Assembly (NCBI GenBank): GCA_031260455.1
Contig: JAIRJW010000055.1
Span: 1-64,000, forward strand
Direction: 5' to 3'
DNA: 64,000 bases
Source: Fluviicola sp.
GTDB taxonomy: Bacteria > Bacteroidota > Bacteroidia > Flavobacteriales_D > Crocinitomicaceae
Position numbers and translations under genes: made by a program. Shown here piece after piece: positions 16,973 to 25,836 of the stretch (position 1 is the first letter of the stretch; each line of letters starts with the position of its first letter). Under the pieces are notes generated by a model. That model ran no database searches, had not been told where the DNA came from, and worked only from the letters and a program-made list of their open reading frames with translations.

Positions 16973-19222
16973 GTGGCTTCACTTCGGGACATAATCTATC
17001 AGATATTCCGGTTTATCCGGATGTTTTTTCCTTTTGTTTTGCTGGTCCACCATTTGAAATACAATCTGCTCGGACTTTTTTACTGGGTGTTATTCTTTCT
17101 GCTCATTTCGGATAAGATCGGGGTGGGATTTGGTTTGTCCTACCTGTTTCTCTCGCCGGAGTATGAAGGAAATACCAGTTTCTTTTCCTTTTTATTGATT
17201 GGGTTTTCCTTTGGAGGGCTCACAATGGCTTTTCATTCGTATTCCTATATGCGTCTGGCATCCCGCTTTCCTTTCCTGGCAATGGTTAACAAACCTTTTG
17301 TCCGTTTTTGTATTAATAACAGCATTATTCCGGTCATTTTTATTATTTACTTTCTCATCAGGATTATCAGTTTTCAAAGAATAGAGGAGTTTGAATCCTG
17401 GACAAACATCTTTTTCTTTAGTGCCGGGGTACTGATTGGATTCTTCCTGTTTGTGGGAATTTCGCAACTGTATTTCTTCCCGATCAATAAGAATCTTTTT
17501 GAGCTGAATCGTTTTAGAGAGGATACATCGACCAGGAGTGACCGCTGGTTGCGCTTCGGGAAAGGGTACCGGGTCAAGGTGAAAGGTTCTGGCAGGCAGC
17601 GCTTGTATTTTTATGTGGGGAGAGGGCTCCGGATTCAGCAGTGTCGCTCTACCAAACATTACGCACAGTCACTTTTGCAATCGGTGTTTGATCAGAACCG
17701 GGTTTCAACAACTGTTTTCGAGATCACAACAATCCTGACTTATGTCCTGATCGGTTTGTTTGGAGGAAAGGCCTTCCTGGATGTACCTGCAGGTATGAGT
17801 GTGGTGCTGTTGATGACTATTATTCTGATGTTGCTCAGTACATTGATGACATGGCTCCGGGTGTGGGCTTATCCGGTTATTATTCTGGCTTTCCTGGTGA
17901 TGAATATCTTTTCCAAAGGCGGGAAAATTTTTCAGTTCCAGACACAGGCTTACGGTTTGAGTTATAAGAAATCCGATTTGTATTCGGATTCGCTGATTTA
18001 TACTCTGAGTAAAGATACGAAGTTGCGTTGCAGTGATTACCAAAGATACCTGGCGTACCTGGAAAATTGGAAGAAACAAACCGGAGAGGAAAAACCGTTA
18101 CTGGTAGTGGTGAATACTTCGGGAGGAGGATCCAGGAGTGCCTCCTGGGTCTACCAGGTGCTTCGGGTGTGCGATTCATTGACCAGTTTTAAGTCCTCCC
18201 GGCATATTGCGATGATTACCGGAGCTTCCGGGGGAATGGTAGGAGCTTCCTATTACCGGTCTTTGTTGTTGGAGAATTACCAGACCGGGAAAGTAAAATT
18301 CAACGATAAAAGATACTTTGAGGAAATTGCCCGGGATTTATTAAATAAGCTTTCGTTTGCGGCGTCAACCAACGATTTGTTTTTCCGTTATCAGTCGCGT
18401 TTTGAGGACTCGGGTTACAGCTATGACCGTGCAATGGCTTTTGAGGCGAATCTGAATGAAAATACGGGGGAAAGGTTGAATAAACCGCTTTCGTACTTCC
18501 GGAATTTTGAGCAACAGGGAGTCATTCCGAATGTGATTCTGACTCCTTCTGTGGTCAATGATGGCCGGAGAGTGATGATTTCGTCTTTGGGACTGAGTTT
18601 TTTAATGGATTCAGCTGCCCCGGCTCCTGAAACTAACCGGATTCAGGAAAATGTAGATCTTTATGGTTTGCTGAAAAGCCAGGATGCCAAAGAGTTGCGT
18701 CTCTCGTCTGCACTCAGGATGAATGCAACTTTTCCGTATGTGCTTCCGATGACCAGTTTGCCTACAATTCCTGAAATTGAATTGATGGATGCAGGAGCAA
18801 GGGATAATTTCGGGACAAAGATTACAGTTCGCTGGTTGATGAAACTGGAGTCCTGGATCGCGAAAAACACCAGCGGTGTAGTGATTTTGCAAATTCGCGA
18901 TAACAAGCGGGTTATGTACCAGGAGCAGACTCCCTCATTCGGTTTGTTTGATAAATTCACGGCACCTGTTTCTAATGTGTTTACTAATTTCCCCCGGATC
19001 CAGGATTACGATCAGGGCGCGTTATTGAATCTGGTTTTAGAAAAATACAATGTGCCAGTCCGGATTGTGAACCTGAATCTGAGAGAATTGCAGAAGGATC
19101 GAATCAGTTTATCGTGGCACTTAACGAAGCATGAGAAGTTGAAAGTATTAGCGGCTATAAGCCGTTCTTCGAATGTGAAAGAGTTTGCAAAATATAAAGA
19201 ACTTTTGGAAATTCAACAGTGA
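16973..19222 (+). CDS. Patatin-like phospholipase with N-terminal membrane domain
   Basis: The protein has 749 residues and begins at a GTG 16 bases after the arginase-family stop. Residues about 15-340 hold some eight hydrophobic segments in two groups with a soluble stretch between. The patatin domain follows: an oxyanion loop NTSGGGSRSASW near 382, the nucleophile Ser419 in TGASGG, and catalytic Asp606 in LMDAGARD. The Ser-Asp dyad is complete, so an active lipid acyl hydrolase is expected. The cytoplasmic side of the inner membrane is likely but not certain. The long membrane part is unlike soluble patatins and may bind the substrate or a partner. Confidence 0.83.
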   Translation: MASLRDIIYQIFRFIRMFFPFVLLVHHLKYNLLGLFYWVLFFLLISDKIGVGFGLSYLFLSPEYEGNTSFFSFLLIGFSFGGLTMAFHSYSYMRLASRFPFLAMVNKPFVRFCINNSIIPVIFIIYFLIRIISFQRIEEFESWTNIFFFSAGVLIGFFLFVGISQLYFFPINKNLFELNRFREDTSTRSDRWLRFGKGYRVKVKGSGRQRLYFYVGRGLRIQQCRSTKHYAQSLLQSVFDQNRVSTTVFEITTILTYVLIGLFGGKAFLDVPAGMSVVLLMTIILMLLSTLMTWLRVWAYPVIILAFLVMNIFSKGGKIFQFQTQAYGLSYKKSDLYSDSLIYTLSKDTKLRCSDYQRYLAYLENWKKQTGEEKPLLVVVNTSGGGSRSASWVYQVLRVCDSLTSFKSSRHIAMITGASGGMVGASYYRSLLLENYQTGKVKFNDKRYFEEIARDLLNKLSFAASTNDLFFRYQSRFEDSGYSYDRAMAFEANLNENTGERLNKPLSYFRNFEQQGVIPNVILTPSVVNDGRRVMISSLGLSFLMDSAAPAPETNRIQENVDLYGLLKSQDAKELRLSSALRMNATFPYVLPMTSLPTIPEIELMDAGARDNFGTKITVRWLMKLESWIAKNTSGVVILQIRDNKRVMYQEQTPSFGLFDKFTAPVSNVFTNFPRIQDYDQGALLNLVLEKYNVPVRIVNLNLRELQKDRISLSWHLTKHEKLKVLAAISRSSNVKEFAKYKELLEIQQ

Positions 19223-19489
19223 ACAATTTAAATTGTGCATGTGGTATTTAAGCCTGAAATGAAAATGGAAGGGGAACCATTGGAGAAGGCAACAGCAATA
19301 TGAGTTATATTGGGTTACGGAAGCTCGGAACGGATTATTATGATATGACCGAAACAACTTTGGTTTAGCCAGACAATGCAGGATCTTGGAAGAGATCATA
19401 GCGCTTCTGGTTCATCAGAAAAGCAACGTCAATATAACTAGATTTTATCAATTAGTGAAATGAACATTCTATTATTTAGAAAAATAAGA
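19223..19489. other. Intergenic stretch with possible degraded coding sequence
   Basis: It begins with the palindrome ACAATTTAAATTGT (19223-19236). From about 19284 a plus-strand frame reads GEGNSNMSYIGLRKLGTDYYDM and continues TETTLV before a TAG, then PDNAGSWKRS and a stop. This looks like coding sequence broken by stops, but I cannot name its source. It lies next to an XRE regulator, so a small insertion that later decayed is possible. Confidence 0.35.
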
Positions 19490-19729
19490 TTAGTTGGTTT
19501 CGAAATCAAAGAGTTCTTTCAATTCGATTTGTAAAGCATTAGCAATTTTATTTAGTACAGAGATACTTGTATTGACAAGCCCTCTTTCAATTCGCCCTAT
19601 TTGAGAAATATCAAGTTCAGATTTATAAGAAAGTTCTTCTTGAGTTAATCCTTTTTCAGTTCGGATTTTCTTCAAATTCAAACCTAATTTCCTTATTACA
19701 AACTCATCTCTATAATACGACACAGGCAA
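19490..19729 (-). CDS. XRE-family HTH transcriptional regulator
   Basis: The protein has about 79 residues and is essentially one Cro/C1-type HTH domain: LGLNLKKIRTEKGLTQEELS, then DISQIGRIERGLVNTSISVL and the closing LQIELKELFDFE. No ATG precedes the domain. The candidates are TTG at 19729 and GTG at 19723. An operator-like palindrome overlaps the start and a second one lies about 30 bases upstream, which suggests autorepression. Small stand-alone XRE proteins like this are often parts of mobile or toxin-antitoxin modules, but no partner gene is visible next to it. Confidence 0.85.
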   Translation of the reverse strand: MPVSYYRDEFVIRKLGLNLKKIRTEKGLTQEELSYKSELDISQIGRIERGLVNTSISVLNKIANALQIELKELFDFETN

Positions 19730-19738
19730 ATTAGCCTT
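19723..19738. promoter_or_regulatory. Operator-like palindrome overlapping the XRE start codon
   Basis: CAGGCAAATTAGCCTT matches 14 of 16 bases of the perfect palindrome at 19757-19772 and covers the TTG/GTG start region of the XRE gene. Confidence 0.6.
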
Positions 19739-19756
19739 ATTTATTATTTATTTCTT

Positions 19757-19772
19757 AAGGCTAATTAGCCTT
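19757..19772. promoter_or_regulatory. Perfect palindromic operator upstream of the XRE gene
   Basis: AAGGCTAATTAGCCTT is a perfect 16-base palindrome about 30 bases upstream of the XRE start. Its centre lies 34 bases from the centre of the start-proximal copy, close to three helical turns, which suits cooperative binding of a dimeric repressor. XRE autoregulation is established for the family. The binding here is inferred. Confidence 0.65.
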
Positions 19773-19847
19773 ATTTTGTTGTTTTTGATAAACTTTAAAA
19801 ACTATATGTTACTACAAAACAGACATCCAACTATTCACCCTCTTTTG

Positions 19848-19855
19848 TATCTTTG
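19848..19855 (+). promoter_or_regulatory. -7 box (TATCTTTG) for the two-gene T9SS cargo operon
   Basis: TATCTTTG fits TAnnTTTG, 63 bases before the ATG at 19919. It faces away from the XRE gene. Confidence 0.45.
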
Positions 19856-19918
19856 AGAAAGATGCTAAAGCCAGCCAGCGCTACATTCTGCCGTTGACTC
19901 TTTGCGTGAAAAGAGATC

Positions 19919-20914
19919 ATGTTATTTAAACAAACTTATCAATTGGGTAAACCTGTTTTTTATATAGTCCTTATTCTAATGCTGTTTGTCTTTCCGCATG
20001 GGTTTGCACAGCAAAACCTGGTGTATAACGGAAGTTTTGAAGAATATTATTCCTGTCCGGTAAGTAATGATCTGGGGAATGGTCAATTGGAACTCTGCAA
20101 AGGCTGGTGGAAACCGACTTTGGGAACTAGTGATTATTTTAACCGCTGTAATACCAATAATGGCGTGGGAATACCTGTTAACTTTTGGGGATATCAGGAA
20201 GCCTATGGAGGAGATGGGTATGTAGGATTATATCCAATAGACTGGTATATTATTTCTGGAGAATATTTTGGTTTCGAATATATACAAACACAACTGATTA
20301 GGCCGTTAGTTTCTTGTGTTGAATATCATTTTGAAATGCAGGTAAACTTTGCAAATTATTCCCGTTATGGAATATCCAGATTAGGGGCTTTATTCACTAA
20401 AAACCCAATACATACCTCCACAGAGAACGCAATAACGTTTACTCCTCAGGTACTCAATAATCAGGGATTTTTGACTGATACTGCCCATTGGGTAACAGTA
20501 TCCGGAAATTTCATCGCAACAGGAAATGAACAGTATCTGTGCATCGGTTATTTTTTTGACAATGTGCAAAATGATACACTGAATTTTCAGCCTCCTGTAG
20601 GATTTCTAAACGAAGGCGGGGGGTACTATTATATTGATAATGTATCATTGGTAGAAGTAGGAGCTGTTGAAAATTGTGATTATGAGCTGCCCAATATTGT
20701 TACACCCAACAATGATGGTGTAAATGATGTGTGGGAGTATAGCTCTTCGTTTGAGGGGAGACTAACAATTATGAATCGTTGGGGGAATATAATCTATGAA
20801 GCAACAGGAACTTCATTCCATTGGAATGGAGCAGATTGTACTGATGGAGTTTATTATTATATTTATTACTCCGAAGGTTTTTCAAAAACAGGTTTTATTC
20901 AGTTGATAAGGTAA
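19919..20914 (+). CDS. Secreted protein with T9SS type B (gliding-motility C-terminal) domain
   Basis: The protein has 331 residues. The signal peptide runs to about residue 30 (VLILMLFVFPHGFAQQ). The central region, starting NLVYNGSFEEYYSC, resembles carbohydrate-binding-like jelly-roll domains found in Bacteroidota surface proteins. The end is a type B sorting domain: LPNIVTPNNDGVNDVWEY, then LTIMNRWGNIIYE, FHWNGADCTDGVYYY and KTGFIQLIR. This predicts T9SS-dependent export and attachment at the cell surface. It is separated by 12 bases from the next gene, which carries a type A tail. Confidence 0.85.
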   Translation: MLFKQTYQLGKPVFYIVLILMLFVFPHGFAQQNLVYNGSFEEYYSCPVSNDLGNGQLELCKGWWKPTLGTSDYFNRCNTNNGVGIPVNFWGYQEAYGGDGYVGLYPIDWYIISGEYFGFEYIQTQLIRPLVSCVEYHFEMQVNFANYSRYGISRLGALFTKNPIHTSTENAITFTPQVLNNQGFLTDTAHWVTVSGNFIATGNEQYLCIGYFFDNVQNDTLNFQPPVGFLNEGGGYYYIDNVSLVEVGAVENCDYELPNIVTPNNDGVNDVWEYSSSFEGRLTIMNRWGNIIYEATGTSFHWNGADCTDGVYYYIYYSEGFSKTGFIQLIR

Positions 20915-20926
20915 CTCTTATCAGAT

Positions 20927-23900
20927 ATGAAAAGAATAATCCTCTTAGGAGCTATGCTTTTAAGTATTCCAATTTTAAGAGCACAAGTTGTGCCCACCAT
21001 CAGCACGCCACCCAATGGCGGGCAAACCAGCGGAGACTATTGGTCCCGGGCAGGAAACACCAGTATCGGAAACAATATTTTCGGAACGATGTGGAACTCT
21101 CCGATCTATACGGTTACCGGAAACACCTTTACTTCGGGGAATAATTACCGGTCAAAATTGAATGGGATTTTGGGGCAATCAACCCAATATCCAATTAATG
21201 GTTTTGGCTTTGGTAACACAGTAAATGACGTCAACACCACAGGATACATGTTATTAGGTAACAACGTGGGGAGTTTCTACCAGAACATGGGCGCATTTTC
21301 CCTGTTGCACCTGAACGGGCAGGACAATACGGGAATTGGCCAGGTTCAGGAATTCGGTTACCGCCCCTGGATGAAAACCGGGATTACTTTTACGGGCAAT
21401 TCCGATTTGTCCTACATGGGAATGCGCCAGGTGGGAACAGGTACTGATGTAACGGAAACCACCATTTCCTGGGCAGACAATGCCGGTGGGAATTCCGGCC
21501 CGGACGAGCTGACTTTTCGTTACACTCAGGGAACCTTTGGAGACGGGGCAAACAACCTCTCCACTGATTTCACTAATGCCAGTGATCTGGATGGCAGGCA
21601 CATTGCCCGTTTCACGGGTGAGGGATTAATGGGCCTTGGAAACACCTTCGGAATAAACACCACCGGCACACCTGCCAGTCTGTATTCCCGCCCGCAATCA
21701 TTGCTCCACATGAGTTATCAGTTCAAGCAGGGCGCAGCATACGCCTTGAACGGCTTCCAGCAAATTACCTACCGCAGAGCCGACGGAGAAACAAGCGACA
21801 TGATCGGTCAGGGAGAGCTGGCAACGGATGGTCTTCGCCTGGGGATTGACAATACGGTATACAATTTTGGAACAGCCCCCTTTTTGAACAGTTACCTGCG
21901 CTGGCAGGAAGCCTCCAGCTTCATCATCCAGACCGAAGACGGTGGCCCACCCAACATCGAACAAAACGAACGGATGCGCTTTACCTCCATCGGTGCGCTG
22001 GTAGCCAATCAGGGTGCAAACTATGGTGGCTTAACCGCTCCATCCAATGTTTCCCGCGTAGCAATCAGCCATAATGGGCTTATACCGGTTACCAAGCCTT
22101 TGAGCCTGCTTCATTTGGGTTATCAAACCTTCGGAGGTGGCAGTGACGGCTGGCGTGACTGGATGGACATAGGGATCTACACCTCCAACGGAACGGATCA
22201 GGTATTTTTGGGACTGAAACCTGAAAATGGTTCCGGAACATTGGGCGACCGCCAGGATGCAGTACTGAACTGGGGAGACAATATGACCGGGGCCGGAAGC
22301 CCGGACAATTTCCGGATGATCTTTACCTCCGCACCGGGCGGAACAGCACCGGCTACCGGAGCAAACGGGCTGGAAGGCCTGCGTATGACCCCAACCACTG
22401 CTACCGGAATTTACACCGGGATTGGCGGTGATCCGACATCCAATACGTATGTTGGTGGAAACAGCAATCCAACAGCAACCCTGGAAGTGAATTCCTGGGG
22501 ACAAACAACCATTGCCGGAGGGAGCTCCGGACTTCGTTTCACCAACCTGAACACCACTTCTCCAACGGTTGCCAATCCGGGTAAAGGTGTGCTGGCAGTC
22601 AACGCATCCGGTGATGTGATCTACGTTGATGCACTAACGAGCCCGGGTGGGAATGGCGGATTCGGTGCAGCCTGCTTCGACGATACCAACGGTAAATTAC
22701 TCTTTGATACGAAGGTGGATCTAAACAACCACAACCTGTATTTTGTAAACAACGATTTGCCGGGGCAAAATCACATCGGGATCGGATATAACTGTTCTCA
22801 GCCACTGCCCGCAAAACTAAGTGTCTGGCAGAGTCATCCGTCATCTGTAAACCAGTCAACCATTGCACTGAGTGCTGTTAATGCAGATGTTTCCCAAACG
22901 ACAACAGTTAGTCAGCATACCGGCATTACGGGACAGTCAATCGGCGCGCATACTGCCTCGGGCTACACTTTGAATACAGGCGGGGAGTTTTATGCTGCCA
23001 ATGCAAGGGAAAACTACGGTGTTTTTGCCTCCGTACTGGCAGGGAGCCAGCCTCAGTCTTTTAACACTGCAGGAGTATTTCGGGCTTCCGGTGGAGAAGC
23101 TGCAATGGGTGTTCGTGCAGTGGGAGGAGCGGCATCAAATAACAATTATGGCATGATGATAAACGGATTCGGAGGAACGAATGCCTACGGAATAATCGCT
23201 GAAGGGAGTGGGGCATCTAACATGAACTATGCGGGCTACTTTAATGGCGTTGTAGAAGCAACAGGCTATATCACCACTCCATCCGACCAGCAATTCAAAA
23301 CGAATGTTACCAACCTGGAGGGCAGTCTGGAAAAGCTTTCCTCCCTGCGCCCGGTATCGTACCACATGGATCAAGCCAGTTACCCGCAATTCAACTTTGA
23401 TTCCGGGTTGCAATTTGGGTTCATTGCCCAGGAGTTGGATACCGTTTTTCCCAACTTGGTACATCAGTCCATGTTTCCAACCCGATATGATTCCATCGGG
23501 AATGTAACCCATCCGGCTGTTTCATACAAATCGGTGAATTATACAGCCATGATCCCGGTAAATACTCAGGCGATCATCGAACTGAACAAAAAAGTGGAAA
23601 GCAAGGATAGCGTGATCACTGTTCTGATTACAGAAAATACAGAACAGCAGTCAACCATTGATGCACAACAGAAAAAAATGGATGAATTGAACGAACGTTT
23701 ATCGAAACTGGAAAGCTGTCTTTCGGGAATTTTACCAGAGTTGTGCAAAATGAGCCGGGATGCGGTGAAGTCCACCACGCCGGAAGACCGGGAAGAGGTG
23801 CGCAAAAATCTGACTGTTCTGCTGAGCAGTCGCAGTACGATTATCCTGGATCAGAATGTTCCGAATCCGTTTGCAGAGCAGACCGTGATTAATTTCTCCA

Positions 23901-24094
23901 TTCCCGAAACGGTGAAGAAAGCTCAGCTTCATTTTTATGACGGAACCGGAAGGTTGATGCATGTTGTTGAGATTGCGGAAAGAGGACTTGGAAGCTTAAC
24001 TGTCTTCGGTTCCGATCTCAGTTCGGGGATATATACTTACACGCTGGTGGCGGACGGACTGGTAGTAAGTTCTATGCGGATGGTGAAGGAGTAA
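20927..24094 (+). CDS. Large surface protein: S74 intramolecular chaperone followed by coiled coil and T9SS type A tail
   Basis: The protein has 1055 residues. A signal peptide covers 1-19 (ending LRAQ). Residues about 25-780 are a long Gly/Asn/Thr-rich repetitive beta region. An S74 (endosialidase-type) chaperone starts near 780, with Ser786, Asp787 and Lys791 in the SDQQFK signature and later FGFIAQELDTVFPNLV. A coiled coil lies near 880-930 (TEQQSTIDAQQKKMDELNER). A type A sorting tail ends the protein (LDQNVPNPFAEQTVINFS, then SGIYTYTL). S74 domains trimerise fibres and cut themselves off. Here the sorting tail lies beyond the chaperone, so cleavage would remove it. It is cotranscribed with the type B cargo gene. 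Confidence 0.85.
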   Translation: MKRIILLGAMLLSIPILRAQVVPTISTPPNGGQTSGDYWSRAGNTSIGNNIFGTMWNSPIYTVTGNTFTSGNNYRSKLNGILGQSTQYPINGFGFGNTVNDVNTTGYMLLGNNVGSFYQNMGAFSLLHLNGQDNTGIGQVQEFGYRPWMKTGITFTGNSDLSYMGMRQVGTGTDVTETTISWADNAGGNSGPDELTFRYTQGTFGDGANNLSTDFTNASDLDGRHIARFTGEGLMGLGNTFGINTTGTPASLYSRPQSLLHMSYQFKQGAAYALNGFQQITYRRADGETSDMIGQGELATDGLRLGIDNTVYNFGTAPFLNSYLRWQEASSFIIQTEDGGPPNIEQNERMRFTSIGALVANQGANYGGLTAPSNVSRVAISHNGLIPVTKPLSLLHLGYQTFGGGSDGWRDWMDIGIYTSNGTDQVFLGLKPENGSGTLGDRQDAVLNWGDNMTGAGSPDNFRMIFTSAPGGTAPATGANGLEGLRMTPTTATGIYTGIGGDPTSNTYVGGNSNPTATLEVNSWGQTTIAGGSSGLRFTNLNTTSPTVANPGKGVLAVNASGDVIYVDALTSPGGNGGFGAACFDDTNGKLLFDTKVDLNNHNLYFVNNDLPGQNHIGIGYNCSQPLPAKLSVWQSHPSSVNQSTIALSAVNADVSQTTTVSQHTGITGQSIGAHTASGYTLNTGGEFYAANARENYGVFASVLAGSQPQSFNTAGVFRASGGEAAMGVRAVGGAASNNNYGMMINGFGGTNAYGIIAEGSGASNMNYAGYFNGVVEATGYITTPSDQQFKTNVTNLEGSLEKLSSLRPVSYHMDQASYPQFNFDSGLQFGFIAQELDTVFPNLVHQSMFPTRYDSIGNVTHPAVSYKSVNYTAMIPVNTQAIIELNKKVESKDSVITVLITENTEQQSTIDAQQKKMDELNERLSKLESCLSGILPELCKMSRDAVKSTTPEDREEVRKNLTVLLSSRSTIILDQNVPNPFAEQTVINFSIPETVKKAQLHFYDGTGRLMHVVEIAERGLGSLTVFGSDLSSGIYTYTLVADGLVVSSMRMVKE

Positions 24095-24119
24095 TCCGGT
24101 AATTTTATTGATGAAAAGG

Positions 24120-24150
24120 AAATCCGGCATTAAGACAGATGCCGGATTTT
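24120..24150 (+). terminator. Intrinsic terminator after the S74/T9SS gene
   Basis: AAATCCGGCAT pairs perfectly with ATGCCGGATTT around an 8-base loop and is followed by T's. Confidence 0.85.
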
Positions 24151-24170
24151 CGTATTATAATTTACTTTAA

Positions 24171-24272
24171 ATGATGAAAAAGCAATGGATTGTAACTTTA
24201 CTTGTCAGCCTGTTCCTTCTTGCATGTCCTGCAACCTTTGTGGTTAGAATAGTTTTCAAAAAACCAGGATGA
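24171..24272 (+). CDS. Possible 33-residue lipoprotein or membrane peptide
   Basis: A start doublet ATGATG opens a 33-codon frame reading MMKKQWIVTLLVSLFLLAC and then PATFVVRIVFKKPG. It has the form of a lipoprotein signal with Cys19 and only 14 residues after it. It lies alone in the gap between a terminator and corA. It could be a real small peptide (entericidin-like in shape) or the leftover 5' end of a lost lipoprotein gene. Confidence 0.35.
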   Translation: MMKKQWIVTLLVSLFLLACPATFVVRIVFKKPG

Positions 24273-24364
24273 TTGACTGAAAGGATTGGGTTCAGGCTTG
24301 ATTTGAAAATAATTCGCCATTCATAAATGGAAGTTTGTAATTCGAAAAACATTATTTTCGCTGC

Positions 24365-25375
24365 ATGTCGGAACCAGCACAGCTTTACAAGTATAATCCG
24401 GAGACTTATTCTCTGGAAAAGAATACGGAAATGTATTTTGCGGAAACATTTAATCCTTTTGAGGATATGAGCTCAACGTACTGGCTGAATTTTCATTCGA
24501 TGAAAAATCGGGAGGCAATTCATCAGTTGTGTGATAAATTATCTGTGGACAGGCTGTTGCAGGAAGATTTGTTTATGCAGAATAAACGTGTAAGACTGGA
24601 GGAATATTCCGAGTATATCTTCTTCAGTATTGTGTCTGCTTTGCCGAAAGAAGGATTGAATATCTATGATCTGAAGAAAGAGCGGATCAGTTTCATCATT
24701 GGTGACAACTACCTGATTTCATTCCAGGAAAAGCCATCCGATCACTTTCCGAATGTGAGAGAGAGAATTGAGCTTAAAAGAGGAAAGATTAGATACAAAG
24801 GGCCGGATTTCCTGTTGTTCCGTATGCTGGAAGCGATTATTGATAATTATTCGGAAGTGGCGGAGGAAATTGGAGGAAATATTGAACGATTGGATAAACT
24901 GGTACTTCGCAACCCGAAGAGTGAAGTGCTTCGCCAGGTGGAATGGGAAAAACGAAAATTACTCGACCTGAGAAAAATTGTTTTCCCGATGAGGGAACTG
25001 ATGGGGCAGCTGGATCGTGTGGAAAATGAATTGATTATCGAAGACAATGTTCACTATTTCCGCGAATTGAAAGACATTTGCTATGGACTGACCGAAGAAA
25101 TTGAAGCAAAAAAACAAATGCTGGACGGTATTGCGAATTTGTATTATGCAATTCAGGGACAACGGATGAATGAGATCATGAAAGTGTTGACAGTTACCAG
25201 TGCTATCTTCATTCCGCTAACTTTTGTGGTAGGGGTTTACGGGATGAACTTCGAGCACATGCCGGAATTGTCCTGGGATTACGGTTATTATATCGTTTGG
25301 GGAATCATGATCGTCATTTCATCAGTATTGATTTTTATTTTCTGGAAAAGAGGCTGGCTCAAACGAAACAATTAG
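24365..25375 (+). CDS. corA: CorA-type magnesium/cobalt transporter
   Basis: The protein has 336 residues. A large cytoplasmic alpha/beta domain is followed by a long stalk helix rich in charged residues (VEWEKRKLLDLRKIVFPMRE). Two C-terminal transmembrane helices carry the family signature Gly-Met-Asn at residues 293-295 (VGVYGMNF). The tail ends in KRGWLKRNN, which is normal for the positive collar. It forms a pentameric inner-membrane channel for Mg2+. It is a single gene, with no riboswitch or clear promoter in the 90 bases before it. Confidence 0.93.
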   Translation: MSEPAQLYKYNPETYSLEKNTEMYFAETFNPFEDMSSTYWLNFHSMKNREAIHQLCDKLSVDRLLQEDLFMQNKRVRLEEYSEYIFFSIVSALPKEGLNIYDLKKERISFIIGDNYLISFQEKPSDHFPNVRERIELKRGKIRYKGPDFLLFRMLEAIIDNYSEVAEEIGGNIERLDKLVLRNPKSEVLRQVEWEKRKLLDLRKIVFPMRELMGQLDRVENELIIEDNVHYFRELKDICYGLTEEIEAKKQMLDGIANLYYAIQGQRMNEIMKVLTVTSAIFIPLTFVVGVYGMNFEHMPELSWDYGYYIVWGIMIVISSVLIFIFWKRGWLKRNN

Positions 25376-25836
25376 TCCCGGTCGATCGGTTCGCTGATAT
25401 GAAGCATAAAGCACTTTCTTCCGTAATTGATATGATCCCGTTTGTTCCCGCAGCGTAAAAGCAGGGATTATTCTGCATTGTCGGCGTATAGGTCAATCTC
25501 TCTCATTGGCCCCATTTTTCTCATAACGCATCACGTGAAGCCGTGAGTCTGGTCCGGAAACCAAATGAATTCATCAATAAAGCAGAATAAGTATGATGCT
25601 TCCGGATTGCGACGGTGGAATTGCCCACAGTTTTTGCGCTGAATAAGGCTCCGGACAAATTATTGCTGTTTGTTTTTTGGTGTGAAATTATTATTTGGAG
25701 CGATTTAAAATAATGTCAGAAAAAAGGTGTAATTCTTTTTGCTTAATTAACCTTAAAACGTTCATAACTCCTGAAAAACGGCGTTGAATAAAGGAGAATC
25801 CTTGCTACATTTGTTTATTGCACAGAATCCGTTATT
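25376..25836. other. Gap between corA and parE, with a possible minus-strand gene remnant
   Basis: In 461 bases no intact gene is seen. On the minus strand between about 25590 and 25470 two overlapping frames read FIDEFIWFPDQTHGF and then MRYEK / KMGPMREIDLYADNAE with a stop, joined only by frameshifts. The codons look like real coding sequence, so this may be the tail of a lost gene. The source is not recognised. The parE promoter lies at the right end. Confidence 0.45.
25784..25813 (+). promoter_or_regulatory. parE promoter (TTG -33, 19-base spacer, TACATTTG -7)
   Basis: TTG at 25784-25786 and TACATTTG at 25806-25813 are 19 bases apart, the expected spacing for the Bacteroidota housekeeping sigma factor. 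The ATG is 23 bases downstream. Confidence 0.7.
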
